64,000 nucleotides of DNA from Streptomyces sp. SAI-135. GTDB lineage: Bacteria > Actinomycetota > Actinomycetes > Streptomycetales > Streptomycetaceae. The DNA is taken from contig NZ_JARXYP010000002.1 in assembly GCF_029893805.1 (NCBI RefSeq), forward strand, positions 1,240,001-1,304,000, written 5' to 3'. Of the stretch, positions 33,556 to 42,260 are shown in pieces; the stretch's first letter is position 1, and the number at the start of each line of letters is the position of its first letter. The position numbers were made by a program, and so were the translations under genes. The notes beneath the pieces were generated by a model. The model saw nothing but the letters and a program-made list of their open reading frames with translations, made no database searches and was not told the origin of the DNA.

Positions 33556-34623
33556 ATGTCCGCACGACATGTCCTGGCCGGCCTGGCGCTGGCGCCGCTG
33601 CTCGCCCTGTCGGCCGCCCCGGCCGCGACGGCGTACGACGGCCACCGACCGATCGCGCGGGGGCCGCACTTCGACCTCCAGGCGCACCGCGGCGGCATCG
33701 GCATGACCACCGAGGAGTCCCTGGAGGGCTTCGGGAAGGCGATGCGGCTCGGGGTGTCCACGCTGGAGCTGGACACCCATGTCACCAAGGACCTGAAGGT
33801 CGTCGTCAACCACGACCGGCAGATCAGCGCGGTCAAGTGCCGGGACACCGGCCCGGTGACGGCCGGCGACCCGCTGTACCCGTATGTCGGCAAGTACATC
33901 AAGGATCTGACACTGGCTCAGCTCAGGACCCTGGACTGCGGTTGGCAGCAACTGCCCGGGTTTCCCGAGCAGGAGGTGGTCAAGGGCTTCCGGATGGTCG
34001 AGCTGAAGGACGTGCTGAACCTGGTCAAGAGCTACCGCGCCAAGCGGGTCAAGCTCAACATCGAGACCAAGGTCGAGGCCGGCGCGCCCGAACAGACCGC
34101 GCCGCGTGAGCTGTTCGTGCGGCGCGTCCACGAGGAGATCCACCGCTCGGGCATCGAGGACCAGGTCACCATCCAGTCCTTCGACTGGGGCGCGCTCAGG
34201 GCGATGCACCGGCTGGCACCGAAGTGGCCGCTCGTCGCGCTCACCAACCACGACTTCCTCCAGGTCGGCAAACCCGGCGCGTCGCCGTGGCTCGGCGGGA
34301 TCGACGCCGACGACTACGGCGGCGACTTCGTCAGGGCGGCCGCCACGATCCCCGGCGTCAAGGCCCTCTCCCCCAACTACGGCTTCCCGCAGAGCGGCAA
34401 GGTCGGCGACCCCGGCTTCCGCTTCTACGCCGACCGGACCATGGTGGCCGAGGCCCATGCCCGGAGCCTGAAGGTCATCCCGTGGACCTGTGACGACCCG
34501 GCCACCGTGGAGGCGCTCATGGACATGGGCGTCGACGGCGTCATCACCGACTATCCGGACCGGGTACGGCAGATCATGGCCGAGCGCGGCATGCCGCTGC
34601 CGAAGGCGTACCGGCCCCGCTGA
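33556..34623 (+). CDS. Secreted glycerophosphodiester phosphodiesterase
   Basis: 355 residues from the ATG at 33556 (GTGAGG upstream; a GTG two codons earlier is possible). A Sec signal peptide ends near residue 26 (ATA-Y). The GDPD barrel has the catalytic LQAHRGG (His44-Arg45), metal ligands in ELDTH (Glu71, Asp73), a second active-site His in VVVNHDRQI, and metal Glu in LNIETKVE. It splits glycerophosphodiesters from phospholipid head groups or teichoic acids outside the cell, giving glycerol-3-phosphate for phosphate or carbon supply. I see no PHO box. A hairpin ends the transcript. Confidence 0.93.
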   Translation: MSARHVLAGLALAPLLALSAAPAATAYDGHRPIARGPHFDLQAHRGGIGMTTEESLEGFGKAMRLGVSTLELDTHVTKDLKVVVNHDRQISAVKCRDTGPVTAGDPLYPYVGKYIKDLTLAQLRTLDCGWQQLPGFPEQEVVKGFRMVELKDVLNLVKSYRAKRVKLNIETKVEAGAPEQTAPRELFVRRVHEEIHRSGIEDQVTIQSFDWGALRAMHRLAPKWPLVALTNHDFLQVGKPGASPWLGGIDADDYGGDFVRAAATIPGVKALSPNYGFPQSGKVGDPGFRFYADRTMVAEAHARSLKVIPWTCDDPATVEALMDMGVDGVITDYPDRVRQIMAERGMPLPKAYRPR

Positions 34624-34639
34624 CCCGGTCGCGCCGCCG

Positions 34640-34674
34640 CGGGCCCGTCGCACGGCGCGGTGACGACGGGCCCG
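34640..34674 (+). terminator. Hairpin terminator after the glycerophosphodiesterase gene
   Basis: The 11-bp perfect stem CGGGCCCGTCG / CGACGGGCCCG has a 13-base loop and begins 17 bases after the stop; TTCC follows. Confidence 0.65.
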
Positions 34675-34685
34675 TTCCGCGCGGC

Positions 34686-34715
34686 TTGACGCCCTGTTCG
34701 GGCGCCGGACACAAT
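34686..34715 (+). promoter_or_regulatory. Leaderless promoter of the third LacI gene
   Basis: TTGACG (34686-34691) and CACAAT (34710-34715) with an 18-bp spacer place the transcription start at the ATG (34722). No ribosome site precedes the ATG. Confidence 0.6.
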
Positions 34716-34721
34716 CCCCGC

Positions 34722-35759
34722 ATGCATGTGACCGGTCACACCCGCGGTCCGGCCAGCATCCGGGATGTCGCGGCGGCCGCCGGGGTCTCGTACCAGACCG
34801 TCTCCCGGGTGATCAACGCGCACCCGAGCGTGCGGCAGTCGACGCGCGAGCGGGTCCTCGCCGCCATCGACGAACTGGGCTTCCGGCGCAACGCCACCGC
34901 ACTCGCCCTGGCCAGCGGACGCCACAGAGCCGTGACCGTGCTCACCGCCCACACCGTCCCCTACGGATATGCCTCGATCCTCCAGGGCGTCGAGGAGGCG
35001 GCCCGGGCCACCGCGCACTCGGTGGGGGTGGGCGTCCTCGAATCGGCCGACGAGGGCGCCGTCGCCGCGGAGGTGCGACGGGCCGCCGACGTGAGCGGTG
35101 GACTCATCGTGATCGCCTACGACCCGGCCGGGGTCCGGGCGCTGGAGGCGGTTCCGGACGGGGTGCCGGTGGTCGGCGTGGTCGAGACCCCGGCGAGCAC
35201 GCCCTCCGGTGACCGGCCGTGGGTGTGGACCGACGACCGCGAGGCCGCCTACCGGATGACCCGGCACCTGCTGTCCCTGGGCCACGAGACCGTGCACTAC
35301 GTCGCCATCCCCTCCGCCACCCGCCGCACCGGAGCCCGCACCGACGGCTGGCGGCAGGCCCTGGCGGAGGCAGGTGCGCCGGAGCCGCGTCCCTTGCAGG
35401 GCGGTTGGAGGCCCACCGGCGGCCATGCGGTGGGCCGTGAGCTCGCCGGGGACCCGTCGGTGACGGCGATCCTGTGCGGCAACGACGACCTCGCGCTGGG
35501 CGTGCTGCGCGCCCTGCACGAGGCGGGCCGCGCGGTGCCGGGCGAGGTCAGCGTGGCCGGGTTCGACGACGCCCCGCACTCGGCGTTTCTCACACCGTCC
35601 CTGACGACCGTGCGGCTGGACTTCGCGGGGCTCGGCCGGGCCGCGTTCGCGCTGCTGCACGGAGTGCTGGAGGGAGCCGCGCCGATCACTCCCCACCCGG
35701 TGTCCGCGCCGGAGCTGGTGGTCCGGGAGAGCACGGGGCGACCGCCCGAACGTCCCTGA
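34722..35759 (+). CDS. LacI-family transcriptional regulator
   Basis: 345 residues. Helix-turn-helix: IRDVAAAAGVSYQTVSRVIN. Effector domain: VTVLTAHTVPYGYASILQGV, WTDDREAAYRMTRHLL, AILCGNDDLALGVLRAL and VAGFDDAPHSAFL, all canonical. The mRNA is probably leaderless. No sugar gene is adjacent: upstream is the phosphodiesterase, downstream a convergent membrane protein. The regulon is therefore not evident from context; it could act on one of the GCGCT-type palindromes elsewhere in the window. Confidence 0.9.
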   Translation: MHVTGHTRGPASIRDVAAAAGVSYQTVSRVINAHPSVRQSTRERVLAAIDELGFRRNATALALASGRHRAVTVLTAHTVPYGYASILQGVEEAARATAHSVGVGVLESADEGAVAAEVRRAADVSGGLIVIAYDPAGVRALEAVPDGVPVVGVVETPASTPSGDRPWVWTDDREAAYRMTRHLLSLGHETVHYVAIPSATRRTGARTDGWRQALAEAGAPEPRPLQGGWRPTGGHAVGRELAGDPSVTAILCGNDDLALGVLRALHEAGRAVPGEVSVAGFDDAPHSAFLTPSLTTVRLDFAGLGRAAFALLHGVLEGAAPITPHPVSAPELVVRESTGRPPERP

Positions 35760-35827
35760 GGAGCTTCGGAGTTGAGAGGAGGCCGGAGTCGGGAGGTGCG
35801 CTCCGGGACCGGGCGGCAACGGCACGC

Positions 35828-36475
35828 CTACGTACGGTGGATGTCCGCCGGCAGGGCCAACTTCGGGGCGGGGCGCCGGCTCACCCACCCGTACAGGACC
35901 ACCGAGCAGACCGCCGCCAGAGCGCACCAGGTCGACACGAACTCCAGCCGCCACAGCGCCCAGCACACCAGGGCGCCCGCGCCGGTCAGGACGCCGAGTG
36001 CGATGAGCCGTCGGTCGCCGGAGAGCAGCAGCGCGCCGACCGTGGCGATCAGATAGCCCGCGACGAGCAGTTCCGCCCGGGGCAGTCCGATGACGTAGGC
36101 CATGGTGTGACCGCGGATCTCGGCCCGGACGGGCCGGGTGGCGAGACCGTGCGCGAGGAGGGCGGCGGTCAGCGCGCCCACCGCCACGAGCGCCGTCACC
36201 CGGCGTCCGGCCCGGCGCGGGGCGACACACCACACGCCCGCCGGTACCCACAGGGCGAGCACCGGAAGGGCGATGACGGCCCAGGTGACGGTGGCGGGGC
36301 CGGTCCCGCCCCCCGTGTGCCAGATCCAGGCCTCGACCAGTTGGTGCACCCCGAGCAGCAGGGGCAGCGCGGCGAGGGGCAGGTCCCTGGCGCGGCGGGT
36401 CCGGATCACACAGGCCGCCCCGACGGAGGTGATCGCCGCGCCCGCCACGAGATCCGCTGTCGCACTCCAGCACAT
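35828..36475 (-). CDS. DUF6629-like integral membrane protein
   Basis: 215 residues starting MCWSATADLVAGAAITSV, the characteristic opening of the DUF6629 group. About seven hydrophobic helices follow, with LLLGVHQLVEAWIWHTGG as a conserved-looking second segment and short basic loops. No catalytic motif is recognised and the function is unknown. It is convergent with the LacI gene and upstream of, but not overlapping, the lipoprotein gene region. Confidence 0.7.
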   Translation of the reverse strand: MCWSATADLVAGAAITSVGAACVIRTRRARDLPLAALPLLLGVHQLVEAWIWHTGGGTGPATVTWAVIALPVLALWVPAGVWCVAPRRAGRRVTALVAVGALTAALLAHGLATRPVRAEIRGHTMAYVIGLPRAELLVAGYLIATVGALLLSGDRRLIALGVLTGAGALVCWALWRLEFVSTWCALAAVCSVVLYGWVSRRPAPKLALPADIHRT

Positions 36476-36546
36476 GACACCACCATGTCAGGCCCGACCT
36501 CGGCCACGCACTCCGCCACGGCGCGGACGAGGTCGGGGCGGCAGGC

Positions 36547-37812
36547 TCACTCGCAGATGTCCTGCGGTGGCCGGAACGTGGGGTCGGTGCCGGAATCCCG
36601 GTTCACCTGGACACGGACGGTCTCCAACTGCTGTAGCAGCGAGTCCAGTTGCCGCTGGGTGGGATCGCGGAAGAACTCCAGGACCGCGCGGTGGAAGGCG
36701 TCCCGGAGTTCGGGCGGCATCACGTCGGAGGCGTCGAAGCAGAGGATGCGGGCGCCGGAGGTGAGCAGGGAGTCGATCTTCTTCTCGACCGGCGTCGCGG
36801 AGGCGGGCGGCGACAGCCCGGCCGTGGCCGGGAACAGCGGCCGTACCGCGGGATCCGCCTCCGCCCACCACAGCTCCCGCCCGGCCGGACTCGACAGCCG
36901 TTCCACGAGTTGCTGGGCGTCCGGGTCGTCGCTGAAGACGGCGGCCATGTCGCCGGCGACCTCGAAGGCGTCCCGGTATGCGGCCGGTCCGTCCAGGTAG
37001 CGGGCCGACGGTTCCACCGTCACGTCGTCGCCCGCGTAGACGTATCGGATGAAGGCGCTCTGGTGTTCGTGCGTGCAGGCGAATCCGGGTGAGCCGAGCA
37101 GGCCGCGCGGCTGTCCGTCGCTTCCCGGCACGCCCTCGAACGACGTGGTCAGGGACCGTTCGACCGACTCCGGGGAGCGCTTGCCGAGCAGCTTCGCCCA
37201 GGTGGTCCAGGCGCGTTCGACGGCCGGGTCGCGCCAGTCGAGGAGGCCCCGGGCCCACTCGTCGTAGAGGGCCGGACCCGCCTGGTGGAGCACGAGGTCC
37301 TCGATCCAGTCGGTGCCGGGCCAGCCGGAGGTGGCCTGGGAGGCGAGCCCCACGCACCAGGTGGGCCTGCCGTCGGGCGCGCCCCGCTTGCTCCACACCA
37401 GGCTCTTGAGGTCGGCCTTCAGCGGCACCCAGTACGGGCGCGCCTTGTTGTCCACGATCAGTACCGGCACCCAGGGCGGGTAGGCACGCTGGGCGGTCTC
37501 CGTGTCGAGCGGTTTCAGCCGGTCCCGGCGGGCGTACTCGGTGAGTTCGCCGATGCTGTTGAGGACCGCCACGTCCGGCGGGTCGTCGGCCTCCAGCTGT
37601 GAGACGAGCGTCTCCCGCAGCGAACGGGTGCCCTCGTAGGTGTACGTCCGTCCGGTCCCGTCGTCCAGTTTGTCGAGGGCGGCTTCGAAGGCCTTGCCCT
37701 CCTCGCCGGTCCAGGGGCCGAGGACGACCAGCGGGTCGCGGGTGTCCGTCCCGCAGCCGGGGACGAGGGCCAGCAGACACGCCACGAGCAGGACGCGCAG
37801 GGCTCGGCTCAT
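36547..37812 (-). CDS. Solute-binding lipoprotein, GlnH-like
   Basis: 421 residues with a lipoprotein signal: hydrophobic stretch then LVPGC, lipidated Cys20. The mature part reads as an ABC-type periplasmic-binding fold (DPLVVLGPWTGEEGKAFEAAL, LEADDPPDVAVLNS, WVPLKADLKSLVWSKRG, SPGFACTHEHQSAFI). No ABC permease or ATPase is adjacent. The ATG overlaps the stop of the four-helix membrane protein gene (ATGA), and a PknG-type kinase gene comes before that. The same trio is the mycobacterial GlnH-GlnX-PknG system, in which GlnH senses aspartate or glutamate outside the cell; by analogy this is the sensor. Assignment as GlnH is inference from synteny and fold. Confidence 0.8.
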   Translation of the reverse strand: MSRALRVLLVACLLALVPGCGTDTRDPLVVLGPWTGEEGKAFEAALDKLDDGTGRTYTYEGTRSLRETLVSQLEADDPPDVAVLNSIGELTEYARRDRLKPLDTETAQRAYPPWVPVLIVDNKARPYWVPLKADLKSLVWSKRGAPDGRPTWCVGLASQATSGWPGTDWIEDLVLHQAGPALYDEWARGLLDWRDPAVERAWTTWAKLLGKRSPESVERSLTTSFEGVPGSDGQPRGLLGSPGFACTHEHQSAFIRYVYAGDDVTVEPSARYLDGPAAYRDAFEVAGDMAAVFSDDPDAQQLVERLSSPAGRELWWAEADPAVRPLFPATAGLSPPASATPVEKKIDSLLTSGARILCFDASDVMPPELRDAFHRAVLEFFRDPTQRQLDSLLQQLETVRVQVNRDSGTDPTFRPPQDICE

Positions 37813-39026
37813 GCGACGGCTCCCGGTCGGGCGACGACGAGGTACTCGCGGCGGTAGGTGTGCAGCGTGCCGGCGATCACGGCCGCGCCGAGCAGGCCGG
37901 TGGGAAACACGAACGGGGCGATGCCGTCGAGGAAGGCGAGCCGGCCGTCCGCCAGGCCCTCGTCGATCCGGGCCCGCAGCGTCTCGATGGCCCGCGGCTC
38001 GGGTCCGGCGAAGGGCTTCTCCTCGGCGGCCGTCTCCGTCCCGGGCGAGGTCCGCTCGGCCAGCGCGTCGGCGACGGGGAGGGTCTCGTGCTGGGCGTCC
38101 AGGGCGAGCAGGGCGTCGGCCGTCAGGAACGGTACGGCGAGCAACGGCAGCGCGGCGGCCGCGAGGGGGATGCTCAGCCGGATCCGGAAGCGGCGGCGCA
38201 GGAAGGCCCCCGTCCGCCACAGCCCGAGCGCGAGCAGGGTGAAGGCGAGCGCGGCGATCACCGCCGCGGCGATCGTGTCCGGGCCCCACGCGGCCCGCTC
38301 GGCCAGGCGTGCGCGCAGCCGCCCCTCCAGTCCGGTCACCCGGTCGACGATCGAGGTAGCGGCGGAGCCGGTCGCGGCGGGACAGGCCGGATAGGGGTTC
38401 TTGCCGGTCGCCGCCACGGCCTGCGAGCACAGCATGCTGCGCGCGTACGTCAGTTCGGCGTCGCGCAGGACCGGGTCGGTGGCATGGCCCTGGGCCCGGC
38501 CGATCCAGCCGGTGTAGTCGACGACCAGCGCGGAGACGACCCGTAGCTTCTGTTCCTCGGCGACGGAGAGGGCTCCGCTGCGGGTCACCTGGTTCAGGCT
38601 CTGGGTGGCGCGGGCGATCCGGGTCCGGTAGCGCTCGCTGAGTCCGCTGAGTTCGGCCGCCCGGCCCTCGGCGAGGTTCCGCTCGGCCTCGCCCTGCGCG
38701 ATGAGCAGCGAGGCCCGGGCGTCCGCGAGGTCGACCAGCGCGGGCGCGGCGCGTTCCCGGATGTACGCGGAGTCGCCGCGCACGTCCGCGTAGGCCCAGC
38801 CCAGCGCGCCGAAGGCCACCACGGTGAGCAGCGGCAGGGCGACGAGCCGGTCCCGCAGGTAGGCGCGGTTGCGGTGGCCCGCGGCGGCGGGCCAGGCGTA
38901 GCGGTGGACCCGGCGGACGAGTTCGGCGGTTACGGCGGCGACTGCCCGCGTGAGCCGGAGGGTGTCCTGTGCGACGGCGCGTGAGCGACCGTCCGGAGCC
39001 AGTCGGCGACTCTCTTGCCGAGCCAT
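37809..39026 (-). CDS. Four-helix membrane signal transducer, GlnX-like
   Basis: 405 residues. Predicted membrane helices lie at about 60-80, 250-270, 284-305 and 365-388. The 170-residue loop between the first two is helical and acidic (ADARASLLIAQGEAERNLAE) with a Cys pair (Cys200, Cys215), like an extracellular four-helix sensor bundle. There is no enzymatic domain. Its 5' end overlaps the kinase gene by 97 bases, and its stop overlaps the lipoprotein start (ATGA), so all three are co-translated. In mycobacteria GlnX links the GlnH lipoprotein to PknG; this protein has the right size, topology and neighbours. Direct homology needs checking. Confidence 0.75.
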   Translation of the reverse strand: MARQESRRLAPDGRSRAVAQDTLRLTRAVAAVTAELVRRVHRYAWPAAAGHRNRAYLRDRLVALPLLTVVAFGALGWAYADVRGDSAYIRERAAPALVDLADARASLLIAQGEAERNLAEGRAAELSGLSERYRTRIARATQSLNQVTRSGALSVAEEQKLRVVSALVVDYTGWIGRAQGHATDPVLRDAELTYARSMLCSQAVAATGKNPYPACPAATGSAATSIVDRVTGLEGRLRARLAERAAWGPDTIAAAVIAALAFTLLALGLWRTGAFLRRRFRIRLSIPLAAAALPLLAVPFLTADALLALDAQHETLPVADALAERTSPGTETAAEEKPFAGPEPRAIETLRARIDEGLADGRLAFLDGIAPFVFPTGLLGAAVIAGTLHTYRREYLVVARPGAVA

Positions 39027-42000
39027 GGGCTGTCCCTGTGGTGTCGGTAGGCGAGCGGGCGGACCTCGTAGGCGCGGTCCAGGAGGATCTCGGCCACGGC
39101 GGCGTCCTCGGGCGCGGCCGAGCGGGCGGCCTGGTGGGCGAGGGTGACACAGCGGCGCGACAGGTCCTCCCGCAGGCCGTGTTCGTCGGACGGGAGGCCG
39201 AGCCGGGGGTCCGCACCGGCGGACAGGGCCGCGAGTCCGTCCGCGTCGAGGGCGCCACGGGCGAGAGCGCCCTGGACGGCCTCCCAGACCTCGACGGTCA
39301 TCCGGACCCTGGCCTCCTCGTCGGTCAGGCCGTGTGCGTGGAAGAGCAGGGCGAGGCGCCTCAGCACCTCGTGGAGCCGCTGCGGTACCTCGTCGTCCCG
39401 CCCGGCCCTGCGCACGTACTCGATGCCGATCCGCACGGCAGCGGTGCGCGCGGCGGTCCGGTGCCGCGAGTGCTGCGGTACGGCGTCCAGTTCGCCTACG
39501 GCCTCCTCGCGCGCCCTCTCACCGTCCAGCGCGAGCCGGGCCCGTGCGGCACCGAAGGCCGCGCTGCCCAGGGACGGGTTGCGCAGCCGGACCGCCTCGT
39601 AGAAGGTCAGCGCCTCGTGCCGGCGCCCCAGGCGTTCCGCGCAGTGTCCGAGGGCCAGCTTGGGCGCGTACTCGCCCGGGATCGCCGCGTACACCCGGTC
39701 GAAGTGCCGCCAGGCCCCGTCGACTTGGTCGCGGGCGAGGGCGAGGAGACCGTGGTGCCAGTCCAACCGCCAGTCGTACGGGGCGCGTCGGGGGCCGATG
39801 CGTTCCTCGGCCGCCCGCAGTTCCCGTGCTGCGGCCTCGGGTCCGTCGGCCGGGTTCCGCAACCGCAGCCGGCAGCGCAGGAGATGGACCTCGGTGGAGG
39901 CCCGCCAGTCACCGATGTGCTGGAGCAGGGCCTCGGGGGCCGCGTCGGCGAGTCTGCTCAGCTCGGCGTGGTGCTCGTCGTGGGGGTCGGGGCGCGGTAC
40001 GGGCAGGCGCTGGGCGACCTCGACGGGCGCGGGCGGGGCGAACGGGGAGGGCGCGTCGGGGGCGGCCCAGTGGGTGAGGGGTGGGGCGGAGCCCAGGGCG
40101 CCGTCGAGGGCGTAGGGCGACTGGAGGAAGAGCGGCGAGGGCTCGAAGGTCTCGGCACCGGTACGCAGTGACCGCAACTCCCGGAACACGCCCCGCAACT
40201 GCTGGTCCATCTCCCGCGCGTCGGCGAACCGCCCTTCTGGCTCGCTGAGCGTGGCGCGGTGCAGGACCCGGGCGAGGGAGAGCAGGCCGAGACCTCGGGG
40301 GACGGGGGCGGTGGCGTCACCGGGCAGCCATGGTTCTTTGGCGGGCGGTTCCTTGTCGGCTGGTTGCCTCATCGCCGGTTCCCTGGCGGCTGGTTGCCTC
40401 GTGGCCGGTTCCCTGGCGGGCGGTTCCTTGGTGACCGCTTCCCAGGTGACGTCCGGTCCGTGGCGGCGGGGTCGGGTGTCCTCGGCGTCGGCCGTCGGTG
40501 CGGGGCCGGGGTTCCGGGGGCGCGGATCGTGACGGGAGTGCGGCGGTGTGGGGGGTGGCGTGCCACCCGGGCCCGGACGTCCCGGCTCGCCGCGGCGCCG
40601 GGCTGCGCCGGCGGCGGGAGCGGGGGTGGCATCCGGCATGGCCTTCGGCGTCGCTCCGGCGGCCGCTCCCCCGGCGGCGTCCAACGGCTTTCCGGAGGCC
40701 GGATCCTGGGCGGCACCCGGCGTCTCCTCACCCGGCCCATGGATGCCGCCCAGCCTTTCAACGACACCCCGTCTCCCCCCGGCCCCGGCCCCCTGGACCG
40801 GGCTCGACGCGTCCTCGTCGACCGCACCCTGCGTGCCCCCCTGGGCCCCTTCGGCGCCCGTGCCACCTAGACACTCGACGCCCTCTCGCCCCCCTGGCGC
40901 CTCGCTCCCAGCCGGGTTCTCAGCGACGCCCCGCGCCTCCTCGCCACCCGATCCTCGGGCAGCACCCGCCGTCTCACCGACCCTCCGCAGCTCCTCACCG
41001 CCCGTCCCCCGGCCCCGCTCCCCCTCCCCGGCCGGGACCTCTCGGACGGCCGGCGTCTCCCCAGCGGCCTGGGTCGCCTCGACGATCCGTGCCCGTTCGG
41101 CGGCGGACAGGGCGCCCCCGGCAGCCGACGCCGTTCCGGGCTCCACCTCGGCCGGCCCCCCGGGCCCCTCCCCCTCGGTCACCCCCAGCGTCCCGAGGTC
41201 CCCCAACCGCCCCAGGTCCGCCGCGGACGTGCCGAGGCCGCTCAGGCGGCGCAGTGTCTCGCCCAGGCTGAAGAGGTCGTCCTGTTGCCCGGACTCACCG
41301 TGCGGGCCGACCGTGGGGGCGCTGAAACCGGTCGTGGTCATCCCCGGCGCCCCGGCCGGACGCACGCTCCCCACGTCGATGATCTTCGTCGTGGTGCCGT
41401 CGTGCATGACGTTGTCCGGCTTCAGGTCACCGTAGACCTTGCCCGGCCGGTCGGCGTGCAGATACGCGAGGGCGGACAGGATCCGCACGCCGTAGGCGAG
41501 CACGAACTCGTGGAAGCGCTGGTCGCCGAACTCCCCCGGGTTCAGCTTCGCCCGCGCCCGCACCTCCTCCAGCGTGAGCCCGTCCACGTACTGCAGCACG
41601 AGAAAGTCACCCACCTCCGGGTGATGCCCGTAGTTGAAGACGCGGATGATGTCGTCGTGGCCGAGGTCGACGAGGGCCCGCCGCTCCCGTGCCAGCGCGC
41701 CCGCCGCGACCGCCGCCTGATCCGGGTGCAGCACCTTGATGGCGACCTCGCGGTTGTCGACCTTGGTGTCGAGCGCGAGGTACACCTCGCCCATACCGCC
41801 GTACCCGAGCGGCCGGATCAGCCGGTACTGGCCCGCGAGCAACTGCCCGGGAGGCAGCGGCAGTTCCCCGGGATCGGCGGCAGGGGCCCAGCCGCGCCCC
41901 AGCAGCGTGATCGTGGGCAGCACGGTCGGATCGGGGTTCTCGGCGGGGAGCTCGACATGCGCGGCCCTCAGGTACATCGGCTGTCCGGCGACGACGAGCG

Positions 42001-42064
42001 GACCGAACGACCCCTCGGATTCCGGTACTTCACCGAACGCACTCCCGCCCCGAGCCCCCTTCAT
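38930..42064 (-). CDS. pknG: PknG-family Ser/Thr protein kinase with TPR domain and a large insert
   Basis: 1044 residues. The kinase N-lobe has GYGGMGEVYLAL (about 87-98) and Lys110; the catalytic loop is VYGDLKPDNVM (Asp213) and the metal loop IIDVGS (Asp230). The YGD and DVG variants in place of HRD and DFG are typical of PknG. After DDLFSLGETLRRLSGLG (about 277) the domain is interrupted by some 310 Gly/Ala/Pro/Glu-rich residues, then resumes as LLSLARVLHRATLSEPEGRFADAREM (about 594-619). The C-terminal TPR region (GEYAPKLALGHCAERLGR, LGSAAFGAARARLAL) and the ending LLDRAYEVRPL also match PknG. The rubredoxin domain is missing. PknG controls 2-oxoglutarate/glutamate metabolism in mycobacteria. 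The start is unsure: AGGAGG is only one base from the ATG. Confidence 0.88.
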   Translation of the reverse strand: MKGARGGSAFGEVPESEGSFGPLVVAGQPMYLRAAHVELPAENPDPTVLPTITLLGRGWAPAADPGELPLPPGQLLAGQYRLIRPLGYGGMGEVYLALDTKVDNREVAIKVLHPDQAAVAAGALARERRALVDLGHDDIIRVFNYGHHPEVGDFLVLQYVDGLTLEEVRARAKLNPGEFGDQRFHEFVLAYGVRILSALAYLHADRPGKVYGDLKPDNVMHDGTTTKIIDVGSVRPAGAPGMTTTGFSAPTVGPHGESGQQDDLFSLGETLRRLSGLGTSAADLGRLGDLGTLGVTEGEGPGGPAEVEPGTASAAGGALSAAERARIVEATQAAGETPAVREVPAGEGERGRGTGGEELRRVGETAGAARGSGGEEARGVAENPAGSEAPGGREGVECLGGTGAEGAQGGTQGAVDEDASSPVQGAGAGGRRGVVERLGGIHGPGEETPGAAQDPASGKPLDAAGGAAAGATPKAMPDATPAPAAGAARRRGEPGRPGPGGTPPPTPPHSRHDPRPRNPGPAPTADAEDTRPRRHGPDVTWEAVTKEPPAREPATRQPAAREPAMRQPADKEPPAKEPWLPGDATAPVPRGLGLLSLARVLHRATLSEPEGRFADAREMDQQLRGVFRELRSLRTGAETFEPSPLFLQSPYALDGALGSAPPLTHWAAPDAPSPFAPPAPVEVAQRLPVPRPDPHDEHHAELSRLADAAPEALLQHIGDWRASTEVHLLRCRLRLRNPADGPEAAARELRAAEERIGPRRAPYDWRLDWHHGLLALARDQVDGAWRHFDRVYAAIPGEYAPKLALGHCAERLGRRHEALTFYEAVRLRNPSLGSAAFGAARARLALDGERAREEAVGELDAVPQHSRHRTAARTAAVRIGIEYVRRAGRDDEVPQRLHEVLRRLALLFHAHGLTDEEARVRMTVEVWEAVQGALARGALDADGLAALSAGADPRLGLPSDEHGLREDLSRRCVTLAHQAARSAAPEDAAVAEILLDRAYEVRPLAYRHHRDSPWLGKRVADWLRTVAHAPSHRTPSGSRGQSPP
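40329..40433. repeat. Tandem repeats encoding KEPPA/REPAx pentapeptides
   Basis: Within the kinase insert, about seven 15-bp units (paired as 30-bp units such as CCGGTTCCCTGGCGG...) encode KEPPA, REPAT, RQPAA, REPAM, RQPAD, KEPPA and KEPW in turn (residues about 546-579). The array is likely prone to length change. Confidence 0.7.
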
Positions 42065-42260
42065 GCCTCCTCAGAATAGGGCCACGTGCCGGGATCGACC
42101 CCTTGCGTTCCCGTGGAGAACCGTGATGCCGCAGCGTCCGGCCGGCCGGCGAGGCCGGGATCGGCGTCCCGCGCGGGCCGGCGCCCCTCTAGAGTGAGGG
42201 GTCCCTGTCAGAAGCGTCCGGACCGCAGCCGTCCTGGCCAGAAGCGGTGAAGGAGACACG
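42065..42260. other. Divergent intergenic region between two kinase genes
   Basis: 196 bases separate the PknG-type operon (leftward) and the propeller kinase gene (rightward). No coding frame is supported. Both promoters should lie here, but I cannot assign hexamers with confidence. Confidence 0.5.

Noticed and set aside
40259..41435. Plus-strand proline/arginine-rich frames opposite the kinase insert
   Set aside because: They arise from low-complexity DNA. The minus-strand frame is continuous with kinase domain on both sides, so the insert is coding there.
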